Part shown: in pieces, positions 10,537 to 19,098 of the stretch | Layout: each line of letters starts with the position of its first letter | Numbering within the stretch: position 1 is the first letter of the stretch | Source of the DNA: Halosimplex salinum | GTDB taxonomy: Archaea > Halobacteriota > Halobacteria > Halobacteriales > Haloarculaceae | NCBI RefSeq assembly: GCF_003730195.1 | Contig: NZ_QWGG01000001.1 | Location: 186,001-250,000, forward strand | Length of the DNA stretch: 64,000 bases | Direction of reading: 5' to 3' | Notes under the pieces: model-generated | Told to the model about the DNA's origin: nothing | What the model saw: the letters and a program-made list of their open reading frames with translations, nothing else | Database searches by the model: none | Program-made: the position numbers and the translations under genes

Positions 10537-10599
10537 AGGCCGCTCGCTGCATCTCGCAGGCCGTTCGATGTATTTCGAAGACCGCTCGCTGCATCCGCT
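10537..10599. repeat. Three 21-bp imperfect tandem repeats
   Basis: Units at 10537-10557, 10558-10578 and 10579-10599 follow the pattern AGgCCGCTCGCTGCATCTCGC; the middle unit is the most diverged. They lie in the 231-bp gap between the start of the DHH gene and the end of a small membrane-protein gene, upstream of the DHH gene's start codon. No gene is evident in the gap. They could be a short minisatellite or regulator-binding repeats. Confidence 0.7.
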
Positions 10600-10604
10600 C
10601 GCCG

Positions 10605-10757
10605 TCACAGGAGGTAGAGGACACAGATACTTACGCCCAGGAACACCAGAATCGCCAGTATCACTCCGGGGCCAGCAGACGACGAGTCCGCGCCTTCCAT
10701 CGTCGAAGGTGGCGAAGCCGGGCCGCCGCCGCCACCGCCGCCGCCGAAATCGTCCAT
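10605..10757 (-). CDS. Small single-span membrane protein (50 aa)
   Basis: ATG at 10757 gives MDDFGGGGGGGGPASPP, a Gly/Pro/Ser-rich external or cytoplasmic tail, followed by one C-terminal membrane helix (GPGVILAILVFLGVSICVLYLL). Tail-anchored small proteins like this are common in haloarchaea. Function unknown. An upstream in-frame start would add a non-acidic extension and is not preferred. Confidence 0.6.
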   Translation of the reverse strand: MDDFGGGGGGGGPASPPSTMEGADSSSAGPGVILAILVFLGVSICVLYLL

Positions 10758-10905
10758 AGTCGTCCTACCCCGTTCGATAGTAAATGCTTTCTGACGCGTT
10801 CGCTCCGCTATCCCGGGGGCCTGGCAGTCGGTATCGAGTGAGGGGAACGCTCCGTAGCAGGTCACGGGCGCCGATCGGGACCGAGAGACCGCCTTCGAGT
10901 ACGAG

Positions 10906-11334
10906 TTACTTCAGCCGTTCCTGGAGGAAGGAGGGGTGGGCGGCGGTGACGCCCGCGACGCCCTTGATCCGCGACTCGATCACCTCGCCGACGGCGTCGC
11001 CGTCCTGTGCCCGCACTTCGGCCATCAGCATGTGGTCGCCGCTGGAGGTGTACAGCGACTCGATCTCCGGGACGTCCTTGAGTTCGCGGATCGCCTCGAC
11101 GTAGCGTTCGCTCTCGACGTCCATCCCGACGAGGGCGATCGACTGGCTGGGGAGTTTCTTGGGGTCCACGTCGGCGGAGTACCCGACGATCACCTCCTCC
11201 TCTTCGAGGCGCTGGATGTACTTGCGGACTGTCGGTTTCGAGACGTCCACCCGGTCGGCGATCTCGGCGTAGGAGGCCTGGGCGTCCTCCTCCAGCACGG
11301 AGAGGATTCGTTCCTCCGTGGATTCGGCGCTCAT
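10906..11334 (-). CDS. Lrp/AsnC family transcription regulator
   Basis: 142 aa. N-terminal winged helix-turn-helix (ERILSVLEEDAQASYAEIADRVDVSKPTVRKYIQRL split over residues 8-42) and C-terminal RAM/Lrp effector domain (IALVGMDVESERYVEAIREL, then SLYTSSGDHMLMAEVRA). Such proteins form octamers and sense amino acids or metabolites. It is 124 bp downstream of porB in the same direction, so it may respond to the state of pyruvate or amino-acid metabolism. ATG at 11334 begins MSAESTEERI; ATATTTTTCG-like sequence lies just upstream. Confidence 0.85.
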   Translation of the reverse strand: MSAESTEERILSVLEEDAQASYAEIADRVDVSKPTVRKYIQRLEEEEVIVGYSADVDPKKLPSQSIALVGMDVESERYVEAIRELKDVPEIESLYTSSGDHMLMAEVRAQDGDAVGEVIESRIKGVAGVTAAHPSFLQERLK

Positions 11335-11458
11335 ACATACAATATTACCGCGCCGCGAAAAATATCTTCCGAAACCACAAACAGACTGTGGCGCCCCGTT
11401 CGGGGCCGGCGGTTCGGCCCGTCGGGAGCGGAACCGTCGAGCCGTCGACGCGCTTCGT

Positions 11459-12397
11459 CTACGTGTGCTTCTGGATGAGCTGCTCGGCGCAGCGCTCCCA
11501 CTCGGCGTCCTCGTCGTAGTAGCGCTCTGCCAGCGGCTCCTCGGGCATCTCTCCGGTGGCGCGCTTCTCCTCGCCGTACGAGGGGCGGTCCTCGGCCTTG
11601 TAGAAGCGACCGGTCAGCACCTCGCCCTCGTAGAGCTTGGATTCGACCTCGTACATCATCTTCCCGGCTTCCTCCCGGTTCGTGACGTCGAAGTCGTAGT
11701 CGTCCGAGTCCTGGACGTCCGTGTAGGGGACGTACTGGCGTGCGTCCTTGTTCCAGGTCGGACACTGCGTGAGGAAGTCGATGTGCGCGAACCCGTCGTG
11801 TTCGACGGCCTCGGCGATGATCTCCGCGGCCTGGTTCGGGTTGACCGCCGCCGTGCGTGCGACGTAGGACGCCCCGGACGCCAGCGACAGCGACAGCGGC
11901 CGAACGGGCTGTTTGGCGCTCCCGCTGGGCTGGGTCTTGGACTTGTGACCTTTCGGGCTCGTCGGCGAGGTCTGGCCCTTCGTGAGGCCGAAGATCTCGT
12001 TGTTGAACACGATGTAGGTCATGTCGTGGTTCTCGCGGGCGGTGTGCATGAAGTGGTTCCCGCCGATCCCGTAGCCGTCGCCGTCGCCGCCGGCCGCGAC
12101 GACCTCGACGCCGGGGTTCGCGAGCTTCGCCGCACGCGCCACGGGCAGGGAGCGCCCGTGGATGGTGTGGAAGCCGTAGCTCTCGAAGTAGCTGTTCAGC
12201 TTACCCGAACAGCCGATGCCCGTACACAGGAGGACCTCGTCGGGGTTCTTCCCGAGCTTGGACATCGCTTTCTTGAGCGCGTTGTTCACCGCGAAGTCGC
12301 CACAGCCCGGACACCACGTCGGCTGCGGCTCGATCCCGGGTGTGAACTCGTCCTCGTCCGCCTCTCGCTGTTCGCCGATGGCGCTGAATGCACTCAT
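11459..12397 (-). CDS. porB: 2-oxoacid:ferredoxin oxidoreductase beta subunit, probably pyruvate type
   Basis: TPP-binding subunit that oxidatively decarboxylates a 2-oxoacid (probably pyruvate) to acyl-CoA, reducing ferredoxin. 312 aa. QPTWCPGCGDFAVNNAL holds the iron-sulfur/TPP-associated Cys pair; GIGCSGKL adds a third Cys; the TPP-Mg motif appears as GGDGDGYGIGGNHF with a later VFNNEIFGLTKGQTSPTS. The N-terminus MSAFSAIGEQR and the 312-aa length fit haloarchaeal PorB better than KorB (about 290 aa). The ATG follows the porA stop by three bases, so the two are co-translated. The alternative call is 2-oxoglutarate oxidoreductase KorB. Confidence 0.85.
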   Translation of the reverse strand: MSAFSAIGEQREADEDEFTPGIEPQPTWCPGCGDFAVNNALKKAMSKLGKNPDEVLLCTGIGCSGKLNSYFESYGFHTIHGRSLPVARAAKLANPGVEVVAAGGDGDGYGIGGNHFMHTARENHDMTYIVFNNEIFGLTKGQTSPTSPKGHKSKTQPSGSAKQPVRPLSLSLASGASYVARTAAVNPNQAAEIIAEAVEHDGFAHIDFLTQCPTWNKDARQYVPYTDVQDSDDYDFDVTNREEAGKMMYEVESKLYEGEVLTGRFYKAEDRPSYGEEKRATGEMPEEPLAERYYDEDAEWERCAEQLIQKHT

Positions 12398-12400
12398 TGG

Positions 12401-14302
12401 TTAGTCACCTGCCGCTGGTACGTACTTCATGTTGCTGACGGCCAGTTCCTCGCCCTCGATGCTGGACTCGAAGCCCTCGACGATCTCCGCCGGTTCGAAC
12501 GGGTTCCCGTTGTACTTGAGCAGACTGGAGAGCTTCGGCCCGAAGCGACCGAGCTCCTTCTGGGTGAGGCCGCGGAACTGGGCGGTGGCGTTCATCTCGA
12601 CGACGAGACACTCCTCGACGGACTCGAGGAACGCCGACACCTCCTCTTCGGGGTAGGGCATCAGGTCGCTGACGCCGATGGCCTTGACCGAGTGACCGTC
12701 GTCGTTGAGCCGGTCGACGGCCTCGAAGACCGTCCCCTGATGGCTGCCCCAGCACATGATACCGTACTCGGCCTCGTCGGGGCCGTGGTGGGTCTGGTTG
12801 CCCTTCTCGTCGAGCTCCTCTCGGATGGACTCGAGCTTGCCGAGCCGGCGGTTCATCTGCAGGACGCGGTTGTCCGGGTCCTCGCTGATGTGGCCGGCCT
12901 CGTTGTGCTCGTTGCCGGTCGCGAGGAAGCGACCGCCCTTCTGGCCCGGCACCGAGCGCGGGCTGACGCCCTCCTTGCCGCCCTCGGCGTCGTACTGGAA
13001 GCGCTTGAACTTCCCTGCGTGGTGCTCCGCGGCCTCCGCGATCTCCTCTTCGGTGATGACCGAACCCGGGTCGCCGTCGGGCTCCTGGTCGAAGAAGCTC
13101 GCGTCGACGTTGCGGAGTTCGCCCTGGAGCTTCTGGTCGTAGATCAGAAGCGCCGGGATCTGGTAGTCGTAGGCGAGTTCGAAGGCGGTCCGGATCTGCT
13201 CGTAACACTCCTGCTGGTCGCCCGGCGCGAGGACGACGCGCGTCGAGTCGCCCTGACTCGTGTAGAGGACGTGTTCGAGGTCGGCCTGCTCGGGCTTCGT
13301 CGGCATCCCCGTCGAGGGCCCCGCGCGCATGGCCTCGATGAGGACGACCGGCGTCTCGGACATCTCCGCGAGTCCGAGCGGTTCGCTCATCAGCGCGAAC
13401 CCGCCGCCCGAGGACCCGGACATGGATTTGACGCCGGTGTGGCTGGCGCCGAGCGCCAGCGCGGCCGCTGCGATCTCGTCTTCGACCTGCTCCGAGATCC
13501 CCCCGAACTGCGGGAGGTTCTGGGACATGATCGTGAACACGTCGGTCCACGGCGTCATGGGGTAGCCGGCGATGAACCGACAGCCGGCGTCGAGCGCGCC
13601 GTAGGCGATGGCGTCACTGCCCGACACCAGCGCCTGGGGCTCCTCCGGCTCCTCGTGGTCCGGCATGGAGATGTCGTGGTTCTGCTCGAACTCCTGGGCC
13701 TGCTCGTAGCCGTCCTGGATGACCGCGAGGTTGGCCTCGAGGATGTCGTCGCTCCACATCTCCTCCATGATGCCCTCGTACTCCGAGGTGTCCATGTCGA
13801 GGAGCGCGGCCGTGACGCCGATACCGGCGTTGTTGCGCATGATCTCGCGGCCGTGTTCCTTCGCGATGCCGCGCAGGTCGACCGGGTAGACGTGCCAGTC
13901 GTTCTCCTCGGCACGCTCCTCCAGGTTGAGCTCCGCGACCTGCTCCTCGTCGATGAGGCCGGAGTCGTACACGATGATGCCGCCTTCCCGGAGGTCGTCC
14001 AGATTCTCCGAGAGGGGTTTCAGTTCCTCGTTGCCGTAGTAGGCGTCTTCCGAGGGGTTCCGCGCGAAACTGTCACCGAGTGCGAGGAGGAAGTTGTAGC
14101 CGTCCCCGCGCGAGGCCGCCCCGTCCGGGGTTGCCCGTACTTCGACGTACGTGTGGCCGCCCCGGATCCGGGACGGATAGTGTCGGTGTGTGAAAACGTC
14201 GAGACCCGAGCGCATGAGGGCCTTGGCGAAGTACCGACTGTTGCTGTCGATACCGTCGCCGGAACCACCCGCGATCCGCCATATTAGTTCCTGATCTGTC
14301 AT
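12401..14302 (-). CDS. porA: 2-oxoacid:ferredoxin oxidoreductase alpha (gamma-alpha fused) subunit, probably pyruvate type
   Basis: 633 aa. Residues 1-190 are the gamma (CoA/transfer) domain: RIAGGSGDGIDSNSRYFAKAL and RIRGGHTYVEVR. Residues about 220-633 are the alpha domain with GSDAIAYGALDAGCRFIAGYPMTP-type TPP-fold sequence and the substrate loop VEDEIAAAALALGASHTGVKSMSGSSGGGFALMSEPLG. In halophilic archaea this gamma-alpha fusion pairs with a separate beta subunit, here porB just downstream. The 633-aa length fits PorA better than KorA (about 590). AT-rich TTATTAAG on the minus strand near 14385-14392 may be the promoter. Confidence 0.87.
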   Translation of the reverse strand: MTDQELIWRIAGGSGDGIDSNSRYFAKALMRSGLDVFTHRHYPSRIRGGHTYVEVRATPDGAASRGDGYNFLLALGDSFARNPSEDAYYGNEELKPLSENLDDLREGGIIVYDSGLIDEEQVAELNLEERAEENDWHVYPVDLRGIAKEHGREIMRNNAGIGVTAALLDMDTSEYEGIMEEMWSDDILEANLAVIQDGYEQAQEFEQNHDISMPDHEEPEEPQALVSGSDAIAYGALDAGCRFIAGYPMTPWTDVFTIMSQNLPQFGGISEQVEDEIAAAALALGASHTGVKSMSGSSGGGFALMSEPLGLAEMSETPVVLIEAMRAGPSTGMPTKPEQADLEHVLYTSQGDSTRVVLAPGDQQECYEQIRTAFELAYDYQIPALLIYDQKLQGELRNVDASFFDQEPDGDPGSVITEEEIAEAAEHHAGKFKRFQYDAEGGKEGVSPRSVPGQKGGRFLATGNEHNEAGHISEDPDNRVLQMNRRLGKLESIREELDEKGNQTHHGPDEAEYGIMCWGSHQGTVFEAVDRLNDDGHSVKAIGVSDLMPYPEEEVSAFLESVEECLVVEMNATAQFRGLTQKELGRFGPKLSSLLKYNGNPFEPAEIVEGFESSIEGEELAVSNMKYVPAAGD

Positions 14303-14573
14303 GGATACATCGATCGGCCCCGATTCGGGTGCCGTGAACGAAACGAGGACTGGCCCCGACTAAAGCGTTTTCACTCTGTCACCGCTTAATAATCGTGAAG
14401 GATGGGTACGAGCGCTCTCGCGCCGGAACTGGCGATGGGGTGACAACCGCACGCACAGGACAGATACCGCTCGCATACTCACCGGTGTTCGGCACAACAG
14501 AATCGGATTCTGTATCTCTCGATACGGTCCACCTATCACGGAGTAAGCAGTTCGAACCCCGGTCAGAACGGGG

Positions 14574-15728
14574 TCACTTCGGGGTCTGGTTGTAGATCAG
14601 GTTGCGCTGGATGTCGTTCGCTCCCTCGTAGATGACGGGGACTCGCACGTCGCGGTAGACGCGGGCGATCCGTCGGTCGTGGAGCACCGAGCGGCCGCCG
14701 TGGAGCTGCATGGCCTTCTGTGCGCAGTCGTTGGCCGTCTCCGTCGACTTGAGCTTCGCCATCGCCGCCCAGAAGCCGGCGTCGTCGCTGTCGGCGACGT
14801 GGTCGGCGGCCCGCCAGTTCAGCGCGCGGGCGGCCTCGAACTCCGTCCGCATGTCCGCGAGCTTGTGCTGGACGGCCTGGAACTCGTCGACCGACCGGCC
14901 GAACGCCTCGCGGTCGTGGACGAAGTCCCAGGCCTCTTCGATGGCCGCCGCGGCCATCCCGATGCCGTGGCCGCCGACGACGACGCGGCCGTGGTTGAAG
15001 AACTCCGCGAGCATGTAGAAGCCCGCGCCCTCCACGCCGATCATGTGGTCTTCGGGCACGCGGCAGTCTTCGAGGGTAAGGTGAGCCTGCTTCGACGCGC
15101 GGAAGGCCATCTTCTCGGGGATGTGCTCCGCGTCGTACCCGTCCGTGTCCGTCGGCACGACGAACAGCGAGTAGTTGCCGTACCGGTTGTTCGGGTCGTC
15201 GCCGGTCTTGGCGTACACCGTCACCCAGTCGGCCTCGACCCCGTTGCCGATCCAGTACTTCTCGCCGTTCAGGACGTACTCGTCGCCGTCCTCCTCCGCG
15301 GTAGTGCTCATCCCGGCGAGGTCGCTCCCGGTGTCGGGTTCGGAGACAGCGAGCCCCGTGATCTGTTCGTTCTCCGCGACCGGCGGGAGGTACTCCGATT
15401 TGAGCGCCTCGTCGCCGTGTTCTTCGAGGATCTCCGCGCCGAAACTCGCCAACTGGAGGGTGAGCGCGATGCCGGCGTCGGCCCGGTAGAACTCCTCGGC
15501 GATCGCGAGGACCTGATGGAGGTCGAACCCTTTGCCGCCGTACTCCTCGCCGATGTCCTGTGCGACCAGTCCGGCGTCCATCCCGGCTTCGAGGACCTCG
15601 TGGGGGTACTCGCCGGACTCGAAGTACGCCTCGGCGTTCGGCGCGATGTGTTCGGCCGCGAACTCGCGGGCCTGCTGTTTGACGTCGCGGGCTCCCTCGG
15701 GGACCAGTCGCTCGTCTAGAAGTTCCAT
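14574..15728 (-). CDS. Acyl-CoA dehydrogenase
   Basis: FAD enzyme that introduces the alpha-beta double bond into acyl-CoA in fatty-acid or branched-chain amino-acid breakdown. 384 aa, full length. FAD/substrate motifs ITGLAVSEPDTGSDLAGM and YWIGNGVEADWVTVYAKT; R-x-AFGRSVDEFQAVQHKLADM; C-terminal VPVIYEGANDIQRNLI contains the catalytic Glu position of the short/medium-chain class. Gly-rich MQLHGGRSVL is also present. It lies 120 bp downstream of an acyl-CoA ligase in the same direction, suggesting activation and oxidation of the same acids. A stem-loop (ACCCCGG/CCGGGGT-like, 14556-14574) overlaps the stop and may help end transcription. Confidence 0.92.
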   Translation of the reverse strand: MELLDERLVPEGARDVKQQAREFAAEHIAPNAEAYFESGEYPHEVLEAGMDAGLVAQDIGEEYGGKGFDLHQVLAIAEEFYRADAGIALTLQLASFGAEILEEHGDEALKSEYLPPVAENEQITGLAVSEPDTGSDLAGMSTTAEEDGDEYVLNGEKYWIGNGVEADWVTVYAKTGDDPNNRYGNYSLFVVPTDTDGYDAEHIPEKMAFRASKQAHLTLEDCRVPEDHMIGVEGAGFYMLAEFFNHGRVVVGGHGIGMAAAAIEEAWDFVHDREAFGRSVDEFQAVQHKLADMRTEFEAARALNWRAADHVADSDDAGFWAAMAKLKSTETANDCAQKAMQLHGGRSVLHDRRIARVYRDVRVPVIYEGANDIQRNLIYNQTPK

Positions 15729-15848
15729 GTCCCGTCCCAGGGGCGCGAACAGGAAATAACCGCTGGCACGCCGAGAAACGGACGGAGAGTTGTTCGTTTC
15801 CCCGTGCGGTCGAGCGAATCGGAGACGAGACCCGGTGTCAGCTCCCAG

Positions 15849-17504
15849 TTAGGTCCCGGGCGCCGCGTCCTCGGGGACGCGGCCCTCGACGAGCGACTCG
15901 TCGCCGTACTCCTCGCGGAGGGCCTGTTTGTTGAACTTTCCAGTCGCGGTCTTGGGGACCTCGTCGATGAAGACGACGTTGTCCGGCACCCACCACTTGG
16001 GGTAGGATTCGAGGACGTGGTCGCTGAGGCTGGACTCGAGCGCGTCGTGATCCACGCCCTCGTTCGGGACGACCAGCGCGAGCGGCCGTTCCTGCCAGCG
16101 TTCGTGGGGCACGCCGATGACGGCGGCCTCGGCCACGTCGTCGTGGGCCATCAGTTCGTTCTCCAGTTCCTGCGAGGAGATCCACTCGCCGCCGCTCTTG
16201 ATCACGTCTTTCGCCCGGTCGACGATCTTGATGTAGCCGTCCTCGTCGACGGAGACCACGTCGCCCGTCTTCAGGTAGCCGTCTTCGAACTCGAGTTCGT
16301 TCGCCTCCGGCCGCTCGAAGTACTCCGTCGTCACCCACGGCCCTTTGACCCACAGTTCGCCGAAGTCCTCGCCGTTTGCGGGTACCTCGTTGCCGTCGTC
16401 GTCGATGACCCTGTACTGGAGTCCCGGCGTGATGAGGCCCTGCTTGGAGCGTTTCTCCAGTTGCGTCTCGTAGTCGGCGTCCGCAAGGTCGCTCTTCAGG
16501 TGGGCGGCCGACCCGACCGGCGAGGTCTCGGTCATACCCCACGCGTGGAGCAGTTCCACGCCGTGGTCGTCGAAGAACCGGATCATCGCCTCGGGCGCAG
16601 CGCTCCCGCCGACGACGAGCGTGTTGAGCGCCGAGAGGTCGACGTCGTTCTCCTTCACGTACTCCATCAGCCCCAGCCACACCGTGGGCACCCCCGCCGT
16701 GATCGTCACCCCCTCCTCTTCGATGAGGGTCGCGAGGTCCTCGGGTCCGGGCTGGGGTCCCGGGTAGACGTGTTTCGCGCCGCCGGCCGTCGTCGAGAAC
16801 GGCAGGCCCCACGCGTTGACGTGGAACATCGGGACGACCGGCATCACGACGTCGTCGTCGTCGATGGGGATCCCCTGTGGCTGCTGGAGCGCCATCGTGT
16901 GACTCCAGAGCATCTGCTGGGTGTACTCGACGCCCTTCGGGCGACCCGTCGTCCCGGAGGTGTAGCAGAGCCCGGCGCGCTGGTCCCCGTCGTTGTCCGG
17001 CCAGTCGTAGCTCGTCGGCTTGTCCTCGATGAACGACTCGTAGGCGACGGCCTCGAGGTCGGTATCTGGCACCGTCTCGCCCATCACGACGAACCGCTCG
17101 ACGGACTCGAACGACGATGGGTCGTCCGCGTACGCGCCCTCGAGCTTCGGGAGGAGGGAGTGGTCGACGAATATCGTCTCGTCCTGGGCGTTCTCGACGA
17201 TGTACTGGACGTGCTCGTCGGGGAGCAGCGGGTTGATCGTGTGTAGCTGGGCACCGATACCGGGGACGCCGAAGTACGTCTCGTAGTGGCGGTGGTGGTT
17301 CCAGCAGAAGGTACCGAGGCGCTCGCCGTCGCCGTACCCCGCGTCGTCCAGGGCGTTGGCGAGCTGTGCCGTCCGGTCGGCGTACTCGTCGTAGTCGTAC
17401 CTGACGACGCCGTCGTGTGTCCGAGAGACGATCTCCGTCTCCGGGTACAGTCGCTCGGCTCTCCACAGGAACGGCCGCAGGGTCTGGTCGGTTCCGCCTG
17501 GCAT
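15849..17504 (-). CDS. Acyl-CoA ligase (AMP-forming), fatty-acid type
   Basis: Activates a carboxylic acid with ATP and CoA. 551 aa. P-loop-like core GLCYTSGTTGRPKGVEYT (A3), AMP-binding LHAWGMTETSPVGS (A5), YLKTGDVVSVDEDGYIKIVDRAKDVIKSGGEWISS split as A7/A8, and C-terminal KTATGKFNKQALRE with the catalytic Lys (A10). All core motifs are present. The sequence resembles medium/long-chain fatty-acyl ligases rather than acetyl-CoA synthetase, since it lacks the longer acetate-enzyme N-terminus. ATG at 17504 (MPGGTDQTLRP). Located upstream of an acyl-CoA dehydrogenase, same direction. Confidence 0.9.
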   Translation of the reverse strand: MPGGTDQTLRPFLWRAERLYPETEIVSRTHDGVVRYDYDEYADRTAQLANALDDAGYGDGERLGTFCWNHHRHYETYFGVPGIGAQLHTINPLLPDEHVQYIVENAQDETIFVDHSLLPKLEGAYADDPSSFESVERFVVMGETVPDTDLEAVAYESFIEDKPTSYDWPDNDGDQRAGLCYTSGTTGRPKGVEYTQQMLWSHTMALQQPQGIPIDDDDVVMPVVPMFHVNAWGLPFSTTAGGAKHVYPGPQPGPEDLATLIEEEGVTITAGVPTVWLGLMEYVKENDVDLSALNTLVVGGSAAPEAMIRFFDDHGVELLHAWGMTETSPVGSAAHLKSDLADADYETQLEKRSKQGLITPGLQYRVIDDDGNEVPANGEDFGELWVKGPWVTTEYFERPEANELEFEDGYLKTGDVVSVDEDGYIKIVDRAKDVIKSGGEWISSQELENELMAHDDVAEAAVIGVPHERWQERPLALVVPNEGVDHDALESSLSDHVLESYPKWWVPDNVVFIDEVPKTATGKFNKQALREEYGDESLVEGRVPEDAAPGT

Positions 17505-17550
17505 GTGCTAACACAAGGGTCGGAGGTACAAGAAGCCCGCTTGACCTCCT

Positions 17551-17570
17551 CCCACGGCTGAAGCCATGGG
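17551..17570 (-). repeat. Right-end hairpin of the tnpB element
   Basis: CCCACGGCT and AGCCATGGG pair around a 2-nt loop with one mismatch. It matches the left-end hairpin at 18959-18978 in sequence and orientation. It lies 20 bp beyond the tnpB stop, where the guide-RNA scaffold (omega RNA) of such elements is expected. Confidence 0.8.
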
Positions 17571-17589
17571 ATTCCCGAGCGGTGGGATA

Positions 17590-18846
17590 TTAGGGTTTGC
17601 AGTCTGCCTGCTCTCTCGGTGTGAACCGTCCGGTCTCGCGGTCGAACAGGTAGACTCCGGGCTGGGCCAAACAGCCGTTACTCATATCCCCAGTTGGGGG
17701 ACTCTGAGTTATCTTTCTGCGGATGTTCACTGCTCCATTCACGTCCGCGTTCATCGTTGTTTCGCACGACGAACAGACGTACAACCCCCGCTCCAGGCGA
17801 TTTGCGTCTCGAATCTGCCCGCAACACGAACACGTCTTCGAGGTGTTTTCCTCGTCCACGCGGTCGACGAGGATACCGTGTTCTTCGGCCTTGTACTCGA
17901 GCTGGCGGATGAAGCGGTCGAACTCCCATCCGTGGAGTTTCTTGTTCCCCGACGCACCCCAGTTCTGAGAATCGCCGGTCTCGTCCTCTCGGATGTCGCT
18001 GAGGTCGCCGACCGCTATCGTCTCCACACTTTCTTCGACACACCGTTGTACGATGTGTTTCGAGAGGGCATGGAGGAAGTGGTTTTTACGTCGGGAGAGT
18101 GTCTGCCGTGCCGTTAGCGCACGCTTCGACGGGCCGTTCTCACCCTCGGATCGATATTCTTCGCGGGTGAAGTAGTGTTTGTTCTCTTTCAGCGTATTCC
18201 CCGGATACAGCTCCGAGAGGACGCCCTCGTAGTCGATTGCGAGGTAGTTGCTGATGCCGAGATCGATCCCAGCCGTGTTGTTGCCGGGTGCGTCTTCGAC
18301 TGGAATCTCTTTCTTGCAGACGAAGTGGAGTTCCCACTCGTCACCGTTCCAGACGGCGCGCACCTGCTGGATGTTCTCGACTTCTACGTCGGGCCGCGTT
18401 TTGTACTCCGCGAGGATGAAGTCATACCGACTCTCTTTCAGGTTCCAGCCCTTCGAGAGACGGATGTGATTGTGTTTGCCGTCGTGCTTGATGCCGTTCT
18501 GCTTCCACGTCACGGTAGAACGCGGGTGATCGTCGCCGCGTTTTCGGTAGCCCGGTGGGTTGTCGCCGTCGTCAGAGTTGTACCAGCCAGTGAACGCCTC
18601 AGCAAGTTCTTCGAGAACTCGCTGACTCGACTGCGAATGCAGGTCACTGTAGCGTTCGTGGTCTTTCAGCTCCGATTTCAACTCGGTGTCGTCGGGTATC
18701 TCACCAGTTTCGTCCCACCGTTGTTGGATGTAGTATCGGCCAACGTTCCACAGTTTAGATGCGGAGAACCCACACCGGTCGAGGTCGTCACGAACCTGAC
18801 TGAGGTTCGTGATGCGTACGACGTGGGTGCGGGTCGTCTCCAGCAT
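17590..18846 (-). CDS. tnpB: RNA-guided endonuclease TnpB family protein with altered RuvC-II motif
   Basis: Ancestor-type relative of Cas12, 418 aa, intact. N-terminal wedge/REC region, then RuvC-I GIDLGISN (D195), RuvC-II region ETIAVGDLSDIRED in which the usual catalytic Glu of the xEDL motif is Gly (G280), zinc finger (C339, C342, C358, C361) and RuvC-III NADVNGAVNI (D368). A nearby Glu (E287) could replace the missing one. The C-terminal SNGCLAQP and FTPREQ tail is typical of haloarchaeal IS1341 proteins. Codon use and base composition are less GC-rich than the neighbours, fitting a mobile gene. TATA-like TTTTAATATATTTC lies upstream at about 18877-18890. Could be an active guide-RNA nuclease or a domesticated DNA-binder. 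Confidence 0.88.
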   Translation of the reverse strand: MLETTRTHVVRITNLSQVRDDLDRCGFSASKLWNVGRYYIQQRWDETGEIPDDTELKSELKDHERYSDLHSQSSQRVLEELAEAFTGWYNSDDGDNPPGYRKRGDDHPRSTVTWKQNGIKHDGKHNHIRLSKGWNLKESRYDFILAEYKTRPDVEVENIQQVRAVWNGDEWELHFVCKKEIPVEDAPGNNTAGIDLGISNYLAIDYEGVLSELYPGNTLKENKHYFTREEYRSEGENGPSKRALTARQTLSRRKNHFLHALSKHIVQRCVEESVETIAVGDLSDIREDETGDSQNWGASGNKKLHGWEFDRFIRQLEYKAEEHGILVDRVDEENTSKTCSCCGQIRDANRLERGLYVCSSCETTMNADVNGAVNIRRKITQSPPTGDMSNGCLAQPGVYLFDRETGRFTPREQADCKP

Positions 18847-18958
18847 CCGTTCTGTGATAATAATTAATCATGAATAGAAATATATTAAAACCTGTGACTG
18901 GCGTAGAATATCCGGCCGAGCATTCGAGCGTGGCTTATTGCCCTGTTGTCGGCTTCAT

Positions 18959-18978
18959 CCCACGGCTAAAGCCGTGGG
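18959..18978 (-). repeat. Left-end hairpin of the tnpB element
   Basis: CCCACGGCT-AA-AGCCGTGGG is a perfect palindrome. It is a near copy of the right-end hairpin and marks the 5' side of the element relative to tnpB. A TTTATAG sequence at about 18996-19002 (minus strand) lies just outside and might hold the target-adjacent motif. Confidence 0.75.
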
Positions 18979-19098
18979 TTTTCGCCTCGCACTATCTATA
19001 AACTCCCAGTCTTCCGAGTCGCGTTTCCTCGTCGCGTCCCGCGGGGCCAGCGGATCGGTCGCCCCACCCCGCTGTCGCCGACGGGCCGTCGGTTCCGT

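Larger units (their letters stand above)
17541..18985 (-). mobile_element. IS200/IS605-superfamily element of IS1341 type (tnpB only)
   Basis: A tnpB gene lies between two nearly identical hairpins in the same orientation: 18959-18978 (left end, perfect 9-bp stem) and 17551-17570 (right end, one mismatch). There is no Y1 transposase tnpA, so the element would depend on one in trans. On the minus strand the right end finishes GGAGGTCAA at 17541, resembling omega-RNA 3' ends in this superfamily. Region upstream of tnpB (18847-18900) is strikingly AT-rich. Exact borders cannot be fixed without an empty site; the left limit near 18985 is approximate. Confidence 0.75.

Noticed and set aside
11318-14287. 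989-codon open frame antisense to porAB
   Set aside because: Valine/leucine/arginine-rich product with no family character; it is the antisense shadow of clear porA/porB motifs in a GC-rich genome.
11459-14302. korAB (2-oxoglutarate) rather than porAB
   Set aside because: Subunit lengths (633 and 312 aa) and the MSAFSAIG start fit pyruvate enzymes better; not fully excluded.
14540-14580. tRNA-like T-arm (GTTCGAACCCCGG)
   Set aside because: No acceptor, D or anticodon stems can be folded around it; it is a simple GC hairpin at the end of the acyl-CoA dehydrogenase gene.
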